Under the pieces are notes generated by a model. The model searched no databases. It worked only from the letters and a program-made list of their open reading frames with translations, and had not been told where the DNA came from. DNA of 64,000 nt from Ochotona curzoniae (lineage: Eukaryota; Chordata; Mammalia; Lagomorpha; Ochotonidae): the NCBI RefSeq assembly GCF_017591425.1, contig NW_024466599.1:27070001-27134000 (forward strand), read 5' to 3'. A program made the position numbers and the translations under genes. Positions 33,774-44,434 of the stretch are shown here, one piece after another (the first letter of the stretch is position 1; each line of letters starts with the position of its first letter).

Positions 33774-34599
33774 TTGTATATATACCAGCACAGGGTTGTG
33801 CAACGGTCCCCCAAATCCATTTTAGAACATTGTCCTCATTCCAAAGGGAAACCTCATACCTTTGGCCATCATGTCCCTATTTTCCTGTTCCTCCAAGCCC
33901 TAGCTAAGCAATGATTTACTTTGTAATTCTATAGATTGCCTACTCTGGGCATCTCATAAATGGAACTCTATGGTATGTGATTCCTTGTAATGGACTGCTT
34001 TCACTTGGCCTTGTGTTCTCAAGGTCCATTCACGTTGCAGCACAGACTGGCAGGGTCAGCATTAAACAGTACTAACAGACAGTACTGGCAATACCAACAG
34101 TACTGACAGCGCAGTAACTCCTCCACTGGCTACATATAGAGTTACCATCTAATCTCAACAGTCATTCTCCTCTTTGGTTGCTAGCATAACCAGGTTTTGT
34201 TTAGCAACAATGGTAGGAACTTCAACATTAAACCATGAATCAACCTATTACCTATGAGAATCATGTGAAATAATGAATTTTAAAGCCATTGTCACAAGTT
34301 ACAACTGTATTTTTTGTATCTTCTTTTGTATGTATCCTACGTAACACTCAGAAATAGGTTTGATTGAGAAAAAGGATGCAAAGTACAAAATCTGCAGTTT
34401 TGAAAGTTGAAAATCACCAATTGTTTTTGCAGTATTTTATTATATCAGGCATTTCTTGAGCTTTTTAGTTAGCTAATGATTGAAAACACTGGACACATGT
34501 GGTTTTAGTTGCAATTCTACACAGCTTGCTACTTTTATTAACCCATAGCATTATTTTAATAGATGTTGTAATGCCAACCTAAAGAAATTAACTAGCGAT
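33774..34599. other. Unique sequence, AT-rich
   Basis: Contains near-repeats of 'cagtactaacag/cagtactggcaa/cagtactgacag' at 34067-34110 (three GTACTG-type units). No exon or repeat family recognised. Confidence 0.35.
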
Positions 34600-34830
34600 T
34601 TGTATCAGTCAATCATGATAATTCCATTCTCCTCTGTAATCAGTCTCATAACAAGCATGTGACTCAATTCTGAGCAATGAGCAGTAAAGGGAAATCTCTC
34701 AGACTTCTGGGAAAGAGTTCCCTGGTAGGAAAGAGGCCTGGGAGACAACATCCCCTTTCTACCTCCTTGGAAGCACATCCTGATTACAAGACAGCAGCTC
34801 TGCTTGCTGCCCAAGTGCAAACGTTTGAGT
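34600..34830. mobile_element. Old MER-type repeat, tentative
   Basis: 'gtgactcaattctgagcaatgagcagtaaagggaaatctctcagacttctgggaaag' resembles an old mammalian repeat beginning 'tggccaatgagatgtgag...acttctgggaaag'. I cannot name it securely. The 135-codon minus frame over it is not credible as a gene. Confidence 0.35.
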
Positions 34831-35309
34831 AAGGACCATCTTAGCACCTGGGTATGTAACTCTCCTTCATCCTTCAGGGTGGTACCCATGCACTTGACTC
34901 TCAAGACACCGATTTTTCTCCATACTAAACCATGAGTCCCAGCAGCCATTCTTCTTGGCCCTTCTTCTCCAGCAGTGTCCAGTATGGTCTCCCCTGGTTT
35001 CCATTGCCCCAACCCCTAACCACCTTGATACCTCCTGCTGCTTCATACCTACCCTAGCCTCCCCTGCTTCATTCCACTCCTGTCTGTCCCCTGGCCTCAC
35101 TCTTCAAACTTGGCTCTCTTAAACATTCATCTCAGAGAACACTGGTTTTGAAGCTAACAGTTATTTAACAAATTCAATTGAGAAAGAAATGAGCAAAGAA
35201 TGATTTATACTCACAAAGGGTTAATCACAGAAGGAATACAAGTGGCAAAAGATGCACTAAAAACTTCAGCCTCATCAGTTTTCAAACAACAATAGGTTTT
35301 TCTTAAACA
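34831..35309. other. Unique sequence
   Basis: C-rich in 34870-35100, then AT-rich. No feature recognised. Confidence 0.3.
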
Positions 35310-35760
35310 AAATTGAAGTTTATTAAATATTCAATAACACATTGGCAAGGATTGGGGAGCAGGGATTTTTGTGCTATGGTTGAAGGAAAAATTGGGTCAT
35401 CATTAGAAAGCAATCCGACCTCAAAAAATGTGCAGAGCCTTGGCCTAATTAATTCCACTTCTAGAGATGTGTCCTAAGGAAACAGCGAGAGATGCATAAA
35501 AGCCTTTATAATTAAGGATATTTATCTTGGCATAAAAAACCAGAAACAAGCTGTGTGTCCAGCAATCTATGTATGTTAAATATACTGTGTCCACAGCTGT
35601 CACTGAACTCAGTGTAGCAATAAAAATATGGGGGAAAAAAAGATAATGACCTGGGAATATAATCACGATGAATTCAGTAAAAATAAAAACCAAATTATGA
35701 AATAGCATTGCAATATGATATATAATGTTCAGAAAAGTGTGCATGTAAAATGACTTAAAT
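35310..35760 (+). mobile_element. Old L1M fragment, ORF2 3' end
   Basis: Landmarks in ORF2 order: 'cattggcaaggattggggagcag', 'aattaattccacttctagagatgtgtcctaagg', 'gatgcataaaagcctttataattaagg', 'ataaaaaaccagaaacaagctgtgtgtccagc', 'gcaatatgatatataatgttcag'. Reading frame destroyed. Confidence 0.65.
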
Positions 35761-35762
35761 GC

Positions 35763-35945
35763 TACAGTCGTGTACCACATGACAACATGTCTCCAAAGCT
35801 ACAATGGAACTGGACATCTCTATTGCCTAACACAGTCACAGCCACTGGAAGGTCGGCGCAATGCATTACCCATGTGCCTGAGCCGATGCTGTTGCCAACA
35901 AACCTGCTATACCATCAGGCTTGGACAGGAAGTAATAAGGAAGCA
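35763..35945 (+). mobile_element. Old DNA-transposon (MITE-type) fragment
   Basis: 'acagtcgtgtaccacatgacaac', 'acaatggaactgg', 'tctattgcctaacac', 'ggcgcaatgcattacccatgtg' and 'gatgctgttgccaacaaacctgct' follow a widespread old mammalian cut-and-paste repeat ('acagtcatgtgtcgc', 'cctatcgcctagtgac', 'gcgcaatgcattactcacg'). Exact family name not recalled. It abuts the L1M fragment. Confidence 0.5.
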
Positions 35946-35996
35946 GGAATAAATGACTGTGTCACTGGTTTATGCTTTTAATTGACTTTTTGTCAT

Positions 35997-36238
35997 TGTT
36001 TTCTCTTTCCTATTTGAAAAAGAAAGGGGGAGAAACAAAGCTTCCCTCTGCTGGTTTTGTCCCCCCAAATGTCCGCAGGGGCCAGGCTCTGCCACATAGT
36101 TGAGAGGAATCCAATCCTTTTTGCCTCTTGGCACCTGCACTAGCAGGAAGCTAGAAACAGGTGCCAAATGCAGGGACTTTGATGGGGGATCCTGCATCTC
36201 AAACCAGTGACTTAACTACTAAGCCAATGCTTACCCCT
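35997..36238 (-). mobile_element. CSINE, minus strand, diverged
   Basis: 'tatttgaaaaagaaagggggagaaac', 'ctgctggttttgtcccccc', 'tagcaggaagctagaaacagg', 'gatgggggatcctgcatctcaaacc', head end 'actactaagccaatgcttacccc'. Confidence 0.75.
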
Positions 36239-36239
36239 A

Positions 36240-36552
36240 TTTATTATTTTTTAATTTTTTAAAAAATACATTGTTTTCATTTTATTTAAAAGGCAGAGAG
36301 GGGGCGGGGTAAGAGAGAAACAAGGGAGAGAGAGAGTCTCTCATTCACTGGTTCATTCCCTCAAACACTAGTAACACCTAAAACTAGGTCAGAGAAAGCC
36401 AGGCACTCCATCCATATCCCCAAGGACTTGAACCATCATCTGCTACCTCCCACAGTACACATTAGCAGGAGGCTGAATTGGAAGTCAGTTTGCCCAGACT
36501 CAAACTGGGAATTTCAACATGGGATGTGGGCATCCCAAGGAGGATTCTAACT
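36240..36552 (-). mobile_element. CSINE, minus strand, diverged
   Basis: 'cattttatttaaaaggcagagag', 'gagagagagagtctctcattcactggttcattccc', 'attagcaggaggctgaattggaag', 'caacatgggatgtgggcatcccaagg'. Second of three head-to-tail copies. Confidence 0.8.
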
Positions 36553-36845
36553 TAAAGTTTATAAACATTTTTACAAACTTATACTTTATTTATTCAAAAG
36601 ACAGAGCAAAACATAGGGACAGAGCGCTCCCACACCCTGGCTCACTCCCCAAACACCCACCATGGCCAGAGCGAGGCTTAGCTAAAGCTGGGAGCCAGAA
36701 ATACTCTCAGCTCTCCCACGGGGTGACAGGAACCCAATTCCCTGAAGCATCTCCACTGCCCCCCAAGGCCTGTATTAGAAAGCTGGAGTCAGGACCAAGG
36801 ACCTTCCTTGGAACACTGCTATGGGCAGAGGCATACTAATCAACA
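36553..36845 (-). mobile_element. CSINE, minus strand, diverged
   Basis: 'cttatactttatttattcaaaagacagag', 'gctcactccccaaacacc', 'tgggagccagaaatac', 'ctgcccccc', 'gtattagaaagctggagtcagg'. Third of three consecutive same-strand copies spanning about 850 bp. Confidence 0.78.
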
Positions 36846-37895
36846 TTTTCATGGCTAGACCACATACCCACCCGTTTATCATTATTTTACAGTACCCTGC
36901 TACTACAACTACTACTGAAAGAAAAAGAGAGACTGTAAAATGGAATGAATAGAATGCCAGGTTAGAGCAGCAGAGCCTCCTACATGCTGTGCGCACTTTG
37001 TCTCATGATCAAATGAAGAGGCCACATAAATGATTGGCCGACATCATCCAGATCTATTGTGAGTACATGTTAGGATGTTCCTCCACAAGAAAAATCTTTA
37101 TCAGTGCATTTTCCAGAACACATTCCCACCATTAAGCAAGGTGTGACTGCCTTCTAAAATGTTTAAGAGCCTTTCTCCCTGGGAAGGCGATGGCAAGCAG
37201 ATTTTGTTTTCATCATAACTGCCTATATTTTCAAGGATCCATGCTGAGCTTGTCCTATCCTTAAAAAGTACCAAGGAAAGGCAAGATGTTTACGTTTGCT
37301 ATGCGTCGTGGGATCAAAACAATCAAGATTTCTCAGGTAAGGAGGTCTTCCAAAGCAGAGTTCTCAGAGAGTACTGTCAGCCTGCGTGGGCTGGGCGAGC
37401 TAGGCAGGTGTGGGAAGGGTAGGGGTGAGATCTCATCTTGGTCCCCAGTGTTGTTGTTGCTGCATGTTGGCACAGCACTCAGCCTGTGGCTGGTATTCAT
37501 GTGGCACCAAGCCCATAGCCAAGGCTCCAGCAAGGCCTTCCAACGGGCCCTCAATAGAAGACTCCATCTGTATTCTGGGGGTGTGGAGTTGGGGAGAAAG
37601 AATTCATAGATCACCTCCCCTGGTGCCGGATGACTTGTGGCTCACCACAGCACCTGGGGAGCAGAGCCAACATCAGGCCAAGTGAAAACAGAGCATGGGA
37701 GTGAGTTCCAGGGGGAGAGAAAAACAACACGGAGCAATTCAGACAGCGATTTACCTTGAAATCACTGTAAGAGTTCAGGGAAGTGATGAGGCCAAGACAG
37801 ACTGACACTGGCTGTGGGGTAGAGAACTATTTTTCCATTCAGAGGCCCTGGCCTGTCGAGGTCTGCCCCTAGCTCACACAGAGCCTCTGGCGATT
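36846..37895. other. Unique sequence with an exon-like ATG segment
   Basis: No repeat recognised. 37286-37336 is an ATG-initiated 17-codon stretch directly followed by a strong donor match (see findings). Frames of 93-107 codons on both strands at 37286-37685 overlap and are not convincing. Confidence 0.35.
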
Positions 37896-38072
37896 TAGTT
37901 TTAGATGACTTTCTTGTTCTGTTTCTTAGGGAGACAGAGCTCCATCTACTAGTTCATTCCCTACATGGCACAAATTAGACAAGCTACACCAGGCCAGAGG
38001 TGAAAGCAAAGCAGTCAGTCCGGGTCTCCTACTTGGGTCTCAGCGACCCAGCTACTACCATTTCCCAGGGTG
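37896..38072 (-). mobile_element. CSINE, minus strand, partial
   Basis: 'gttctgtttcttagggagacagagc', 'ctagttcattccctacatggcac', 'ccaggccagagg', 'gtccgggtctcctacttggg', ends near 'ccatttcccaggg'. The head is absent. Confidence 0.6.
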
Positions 38073-38280
38073 TTCTATAACAAACTAAAGAACATTTTAT
38101 GACTTCTGAAGAATTACATAAAACTCCCCTCTCCATGCTTATGTATCAAATTCTACCAGAATATAGCCTTAGATGTTCCTTCTTGTTGCACCATCTCTGG
38201 CTGCCTCCATGCTACCCACAGCCAGCTTGGAGGATTTGAACAAGCTAACCATATGACCCCCTAAGACAAAAGTGTTCACA
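38073..38280. other. Short unique interval
   Basis: About 210 bp between two SINEs. It is AT-rich at first, then mixed. No feature recognised. Confidence 0.3.
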
Positions 38281-38560
38281 TCAAGACTGGCACCTGCAGT
38301 GCAACATCCCAGATGGACACCAGTTCAAGTTCCAGCTACTCTACTTCTAGTCCAGCTCCTTGTTAATATGCCTGGGAAAGCAGTGGAGGATGGCTCAAGA
38401 AGCTCCAGGCTCCTGGCTCCTGGCTTTCGTTCAACCAGGCCCCAGCCAATGCAGCCATCTGGGAACTGAATAAGCAACCAAAAATCTCTGTCTCTTTCTC
38501 TCTCTCTCTCTCCTTTCTGTAACTCTTTCAAATAAATGTATATATTTTAATATTTCTCTT
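38281..38560 (+). mobile_element. CSINE, plus strand
   Basis: 'ggcacctgcagtgcaacatcccagatgg', 'ttaatatgcctgggaaagcagtggaggatggctcaag', 'aatgcagccatctgggaactgaa', long CT-rich block, 'ctttcaaataaatgtat'. The head is eroded. Confidence 0.82.
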
Positions 38561-39178
38561 AAAAAACAAATCACAGTCTTACTCTCTAGAAAAAGAAATT
38601 GCCTGCCTTTCAAAGGAAAAAAGAAAAAGAAAACCACGAGAGAATGACAGACTCAGAGAAGTTGTATGAAATTATAGGAAGGGAAGAAAGACTACTTCAG
38701 GGCTGTTCTGAATGCAAAGATGGGGTGTGGACGCCAATCAGGTGAACATAACTGCTGTGTCTAGAACCTCACCGGCTCCTGTCTGCCAGCCCCACTTAGA
38801 TCCGGTGGTGAAGTGGGACTGGGAAAGGGGCCCGAGGGCTTTCGGGCTGCCCGCTGGGGAGGCACCTGTGTGCTGGCCAAGGGCATCGAGGCCACCACGT
38901 GAGTCATGCTGCCTGCAGAACTCGCCCTGGGACAACCATAATGCATGGCATCCCTGCAGTTGGTCGGAAACTAAAGCCAAAGACGGAGGCCCTGTCTGTC
39001 CCTGCCACCACCAGCCACTGGGCAGGGAGACAAGGGCAGAGAAGGGCACTGCCTGCTCTCTGGACAAAACTCTTCCCCCTCCTCTCCTGCCCACATGTTA
39101 ATGAGTACCTGTGTGATCCCTTGGCCCTGTGATCTGCATGCTGCAACATTATCAGCATTTCCTAATGCACCTTCCAGC
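38561..39178. other. GC-richer unique sequence
   Basis: 38760-39080 is GC-rich with several CpGs around 38830-38900 and a CACGTG E-box overlapping TGAGTCA at 38896-38906. Overlapping frames of 61-129 codons occur in several frames of both strands, as expected in stop-poor GC-rich DNA. No exon boundaries fit them. Confidence 0.4.
38896..38906 (+). promoter_or_regulatory. Overlapping E-box and AP-1-type motif
   Basis: CACGTG (38896-38901) shares TG with TGAGTCA (38900-38906). The two are consensus sites for bHLH-ZIP and AP-1/CNC-type factors. Occurrence by chance in a 64 kb window is plausible, and function is unproven. Confidence 0.25.
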
Positions 39179-39194
39179 CTGCCAGTCCATCTTT

Positions 39195-39515
39195 TTTTTT
39201 TTTAAAGATTTATTTTTATTATTTTTTCATTGGAAAGGCAGATATACAGAGAGGAGAGACAGAGAGGAAGATCTTCCGTCCGATGATTCACTCCCCAAGT
39301 GAGCGCAACGGGCCGATCCGAAGCCAGGAGCCTCTTCCGGGTCTCCCACATGGGTGCAGGGTCCCAAAGCTTTGGGCCGTCCTCGACTGCTTTCCCGGGC
39401 CACAGGCAGGGAGCTGGAAGGGAAGCGGGGCTGCCGGGATTAGAACCGGCGCCCATATGGGATCCCGGGGGTGCAAGGCGAGGACCTTTAACCACTTGCG
39501 CCACCGCGCCGGGCC
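39195..39515 (-). mobile_element. Young CSINE, minus strand, with target-site duplication
   Basis: Flanked by a perfect 16-bp direct repeat 'ctgccagtccatcttt' (39179-39194, 39516-39531). CpGs are retained throughout ('cttccgtccgatgattcac', 'gcgcaacgggccgatccg', 'ccaccgcgccgggccc'). The reversed head carries pol III A- and B-box sequence ('ccacttgcgcca', 'gggattagaacc'). One of the two youngest elements here. Confidence 0.97.
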
Positions 39516-39531
39516 CTGCCAGTCCATCTTT

Positions 39532-40907
39532 AACCAACCACACACACATCTACATCGAGGGCTTGTTGGCTTGACGTGGTAAACATGGAGCCCAGCAGTT
39601 CAGGTGGGCAGCCTCAGCCTCCCTTGAAGCCTACCAGCCCCCTCTCTCTCCCAGTCCCCATAATTGGCCTAGACAGGGACCATCCCTGGCAGGGACCCCT
39701 CCTTGAAGGAAGCTCCTGTCCCTCGTGATCTGGAGGACATGCTGCCTGCCCTGAGCATTGGCCTGTGGCCCTGACAACCTGCCTGGCTTGAACCTCTCCC
39801 TCCCCTATCTGCACAGACTCTGATCAGGACACCCTGCTGGGAAGGGTCCAGTTGCTCAGAGCTGTGCCTCTGTAGCCATCAGACCCTGTTCCCGGTCAGC
39901 CTTCATCATAGCCATTGCAGGCTCGCGTGGACCCTGCATGCCATATCCAGGCTGGGCTAGCCCCTTTCACCCTTCCTCCACCCACGCTCAAGTTTCCTAC
40001 ATCATATTTAAATCTTCAGGTCCTTTCTTTAGTCCTGAAATTCTCTCCAGCTTGCATAAGAAAGGGAGTTAAACATAAAACAATCTTGCCACTTTGGTGA
40101 GTCTTTTCAAAGCTGGCTTCGAAGTGTCTGGGTCCTCAGTATGGCTCAAAGCCCAAAGCCACTTCCCTACAGCGGCATCTGGCATCATGGCTCAGTACCA
40201 AGCTGCAGGAGAGCAGAACAAAAGATGAGGAGACGGAGCAGCTTGTCACATGCGTTAGTGACTCTGAAGGGGTTTGGAAACAGGTGGGCCCAGACTCTTG
40301 GGAAATGCAATCTGGAAACTTCAGGTAGGGGAGACAGAAACTGGGGTCTTCAGAGGGTGACAGACCAGTCTTGCGACCTTTTACTGTGTCTTTCATTTCT
40401 GTACCTTTAGGAAGCAAAACCCAAAAAGGACAGAAGGAATGCACAGGCAGGACTCCTAAGCAAGAGCCAAAGGCCTCCCCACGCTCGCTGTGTCCGCCCC
40501 CACATGTGAGTGTGTCCAATTCTTCTGCTATCGCTTTGTCCCGCCTGATCCAGCTTACCTGTTCAGTAGATGAGAAATGTCTTTGACTAAGGACTGTCCT
40601 CAGTACCTCCAGAACCTGTTTTGCAAGTGTGCTCATTTGAATGCAATTAGCAAACACAGACAGGCTTATGCTGATTTCTGATTCTCCAACACAGAATGAA
40701 AATCTATGCAAAGTTTTATGGGCAATATATAAATGACAGTACTGTTTGTCCTCACAGCAATGCCCTTAAAAAGTCAGTGACTGGAGACCAGTGATGAAGC
40801 CTGCTTCAAGAACCATTCTTTTCCCAGTGGGAACCTGGCTGGGTACCCTTTTAACTCTGAGCTACGGGATTCGGGATTCAAAGACTAGCAGACACTAAGT
40901 TGCAGAG
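39532..40907. other. Unique sequence
   Basis: No repeat recognised. A 191-codon minus-strand frame (40711-40136) has no known domain, is Ser/Cys-rich and overlaps plus-strand frames. Treated as noncoding. Confidence 0.4.
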
Positions 40908-40941
40908 CGCGGGGCGGGGCGGGGCGGGGCGGGGCGGGGGG
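40908..40941 (+). repeat. (GGGGC)n tract, G-quadruplex candidate
   Basis: Five GGGGC pentamers plus a terminal GGGGGG run give at least six runs of four or more G separated by single C loops. This exceeds the G3+N1-7 quadruplex rule comfortably. It is bordered by 'gagcgc' on the left and 'gaggaag' on the right. Confidence 0.93.
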
Positions 40942-41911
40942 AGGAAGAAAAGAAAATCATGCACCAGGAGGGGTCAAGAAACAGGAGAGAGTGTTTCACC
41001 CAGGGCAAAGTGAGCCCAAACATTTCCAACTGGAGCTGTCAGCAAAGAATGTGTTTGCGAACCAGTTGGAATGTAAAGTAAACTCAGAGACACATGATGA
41101 ATCTTCCCTAAAAAGGTAATCCACTGGTGAGTGACCAAACCTTGGCAATGGCAGCAGTAAAGACTTTCACACCGTGAACTCACCAACAGGCTGGCGCACT
41201 TGTCTGAAACATTGGGATGATGGCATCCTGCTCAGCGGCACCTGTGGGTGACTACGAGAAATGGAGGAGGGGGCAGAAACTCTGACAAACAGGTTAAACA
41301 TGAAGGTGGTGCCAAAAGGAAGAGATATAGAGTAGTCAGCCAGATGTGGTTCCAGAGCCTGTGGGCAAGGAACCCCACCATCCCAGTCCAACTGCAGGTG
41401 CCCAGAGGCCGGGGTCCAGGCTACCGTCCTCCTTTCTCCCCATGGCCACTCCAGGTGGTTAGGACAGCATATTAAGATAACTTCTAATGCCTCCGAGGCG
41501 CAGACTATTCAACCACACTAAACTCTACCTTTTATGGGGATCTGGAAGAGCTGTGATTTTTAGCTAAGCATGTTTTAAATTCTTTTATTGTGAAAGGTTA
41601 TCATGCAAGAGTGCACAAAACATGTATGTGCATTTTTTAAATGATAACAAAAGCCAATGCCCATGTCTGCAACACCCAGCTTAAACAGGGGATCAAACAT
41701 TGCCAATATCCTTGATGGTGACCCCTTCCCAGCATGTTGCTGTAGCCCGCCACTCCCATCCCTCCCTCAGATAAGCCACCAATATGACACAGGTGTTAGC
41801 CATTCTTGCGCTTCCCTTTGCAGTTTTGATGTATTTGTTATGGATCCCAAAACAATATGAGTGGATAGATGGATGGGTGAATGGATGAATGGAGATAAAG
41901 AGAAATTGAAG
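40942..41911. other. Unique sequence
   Basis: No repeat family recognised except a degenerate GGAT/GAAT simple tract at about 41864-41893. No gene supported. Confidence 0.35.
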
Positions 41912-42262
41912 GTGCCTGGTGCAGTAGCCTAGTCGCTCAAGTCCTCATCTTGCATCCAGCAGGATCCCATATGGGTGCTGGTTCATGTCCCAGCTGCCCC
42001 ACTTCTCATCCAGCTTCCTGCTTGTAGCCTTGGAAAGCAGTAGATGACAGCCCAAAGCCTTGGGACCCTGCACCTGTGTGGGAGACACAAGGAAAGCTCC
42101 TAGGTCCTGGTTTCAGGTCAGCTCAGCTCCAGCCATTGTGGCTACTTGGGGTGTAAACCAGCAAACAAAAGATCTTTCTGTCTTTCCTCCTCTCTGTAAA
42201 TCTGACTTTCCAATAAAAGTCTTTAAAATAATAAGAATAAATAATAAAATAAAAGCAAAAGA
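41912..42262 (+). mobile_element. CSINE, plus strand, full length
   Basis: Head 'gtgcctggtgcagtagcctagtcgctcaagtcctc', 'ggatcccatatgggtgctgg', 'cccaaagccttgggaccctgcacctgtgtgggag', 'ccattgtggctacttggggtg', CT block, 'tttccaataaaagtcttt' and a tail of mixed A and AAT repeats. Bulk subfamily, moderately diverged. Confidence 0.93.
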
Positions 42263-42451
42263 GGAAGGGAAGGACACAGAGGGAAGGGTAGCTTGTTCTT
42301 CATCCTCATTTTTATCTCAGGCACTTCCGTGCTCATTCATGAACTCACCTCCACAGCTGACTTGGCGGTACTGGGTTAAGGGGAAAAGGTCAACTCCTCT
42401 GTAATATTTTTAATCCTGAAACCAAGAACACTGGTTAGAATCTCACCAGGG

Positions 42452-42802
42452 GTGGGCCCGGCGCCGTGGCGCAAGTGGTTAAAGGTCCTCACCTTGCACG
42501 CCTGGTATCCCATATGGGCGCTGGTTCTATCCCGGCAGCCCCGCTTCCCTTCCAGCTCCCTGCCTGTGGCCTGGGAAAGCAGTCGAGGACGGCCCAAAGC
42601 TTTGGGAACCTGCACCCATGTGGGAGACCCGGAAGAGGCTCCTGGCTTCAGATCGGCATAGCATCGGCCGTTGCGCTCACTTAGGGAGTGAATCATCGGA
42701 CGGAAGATCTTCCTCTCTGTCTCTCCTCTCTGTATATCCTCCTTTCCAATAAAAAAAATAATAATAATAAAAATAAATCTTTTAAAAAAATTTAAAAAAA
42801 AA
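42452..42802 (+). mobile_element. Young CSINE, plus strand, with target-site duplication
   Basis: Perfect 15-bp direct repeat 'agaatctcaccaggg' at 42437-42451 and 42803-42817. The head 'gggcccggcgccgtggcg' retains CpGs. A box about 42468-42479 ('tggcgcaagtgg') and B box about 42523-42533 ('ggttctatccc') are intact tRNA-type pol III signals. The tail mixes (AAT)n, 'aaataaatctttt' and A runs. Confidence 0.97.
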
Positions 42803-42817
42803 AGAATCTCACCAGGG

Positions 42818-43906
42818 TAAGATGTCATCAGCCTTGGGAAGGAGCTAGTTGTAGTGACATAAGGCAGAGCTCAGGCACAGAGGGAAGAGCAGAAACTCCA
42901 AGAGAAGCAAGAGTTTGGTCGTATCCCAGCCCGTGACCCCTGCGTTTAGGCCTGACCCGCACTTTCTGTAGATGGTTGTTCATCCTCATCCTTGGCTTCT
43001 CCCTTGTGCAGTGTTTCTATGCCTGCAAAGAAAATGAACAGACCAGACTCTAGCCCTGGTAAGCTGCAGGATGCTGCCATCTGAACTACATCTGGGTTGG
43101 TTGTTGTTGTTGTTGTTACACAAAATCAGAACCCAAAACAACCCCCCCCCAAAAAAAGCTCACAACCAAATGATCCAATTGGCTCTCGTATGTCATAGCA
43201 AGGGTTGGTTTCATCTTTGCCACCACACCTGGGTATCAGTCCCATAGTCTTGCTCTGACAAGTCAATAGTGGCAAGGATAGAGAAAAGACTGAGTGCCGA
43301 GCTCCAGCAAAAAGACCCGTTAGTTTTTCTCCGACCTCTCCCTGCTTAAAACTCACGGCAGCTCAGAATCCAGAAGCGGACCATGGACACAGATTGCAGC
43401 GTTCCGGGGAAGTATCTAGTTCTGACTGGAAGAGCAGAAATGCACCTGCTAAAGCTGTGAGAGTGATTTCCCCCAGTTGACTTTGTCTTGGAGTTTTCCT
43501 CCACCTTGGCTCATGCCCCAGCCCCCAGCAGTCCCACAGCCTTCACGCTTGGCCCATGTCCCAATTCAGTGCCCACTGGATCTCCAATTCTGATATGTGA
43601 CTGACTTCTACCAAGCCACCTGCTCAGGATGGGCTTTGGCCAGCGGAAAGGGACGGCGTCAAAGCTGGAAGAGAGACTCCAGAAGGGAAGGCTGAACTGA
43701 CTCCTGCTTGTCAGCTGACCACATTATTGCGCTTTCCGCTTCCCTGTCCCTTCATTTCCTCCTCCAATAGGAAGAAGAATTAAGTGCATCTCAGGGAGAC
43801 CACATTTGGCAGAGACAGAGAGAAGAACTAAGAGGAGGAAACTCCATCTCCTCACTGTCTGCCTCAAACTCCAGCTAAGAACCCTATGAAATATTCCTCT
43901 TCTCAG
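42818..43906. other. Unique sequence with an exon-like segment
   Basis: Holds a (GTT)n run (43098-43117), a C-then-A homopolymer (43142-43157) and an acceptor/donor-bounded 47-nt segment at 43012-43058 (see findings). No repeat family recognised. Its last 14 bases are the left target site of the next L1. Confidence 0.35.
43098..43117. repeat. (GTT)n microsatellite
   Basis: About six GTT units. Confidence 0.85.
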
Positions 43907-44434
43907 AAGTGCAGGTTCCATGGTCTTCCATGGAGTGCAAATGCCAGAGCCAAGCCTCCTCACAGGCTCAGACGGAGCAGTGGACAGCACAATCAGGTGC
44001 ACATGGAGGATATGGCAGTCTATTGAAACCTGCAGAGGATACCTGGCACCACAGCAGAGGACATAATTAATCAATCAACTACCCCAGCCATGTGTTAGCA
44101 GTGAAAAGCTGGGCAGAGACTCTAAGATGGATTGTGTCTATCAGTGGATTCTGCAGCAACTTCATCGTGCTTGGAATGGCGAGGCTGGCCGCAATTCATG
44201 CCCATTGAGCTATCAAAACAACTTGAGCAAGACCCTCAGAGCATGCCCCACACTGGGGACCTGGGATGGGTGGGAGAGTGGAGGGCCTCTCCGTTTATCT
44301 CCCCCTTTACCCCAGATATAGAAAAAAAGAGAATGTGGAAATAATAATCTTACCCACTTTCCTGTAGCCCTTGAACCTTTGTGCCCTAATTAACCATGTA
44401 AAGATTGCCAAAAATAAAGAAATTTTTAAAAAAA
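43907..44434 (+). mobile_element. 5'-truncated L1-like insertion with target-site duplication
   Basis: Perfect 14-bp direct repeat 'attcctcttctcag' at 43893-43906 and 44435-44448 encloses 528 bp ending in 'gccaaaaataaagaaatttttaaaaaa'. A G-rich segment at about 44249-44286 resembles the L1 3'UTR polypurine tract. A processed transcript of another gene cannot be excluded, since no ORF2 sequence is seen. Confidence 0.7.

Noticed and set aside
40136..40711. 191-codon minus-strand open frame
   Set aside because: Compositionally odd (Ser/Cys/Leu-rich), no homology I can recognise, overlapped by plus-strand frames and no promoter or splice evidence.
42452..42802. tRNA gene, because A- and B-box sequences are intact
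   Set aside because: They belong to the tRNA-derived head of a CSINE. No complete cloverleaf with a 3' acceptor is present.
42376..42828. 150-codon minus-strand frame with a hydrophobic N-terminal region
   Set aside because: It is the reverse complement of the young CSINE at 42452-42802. The apparent membrane segment is the translated A-rich tail, and many SINE-derived frames in the window share the same peptide pieces.
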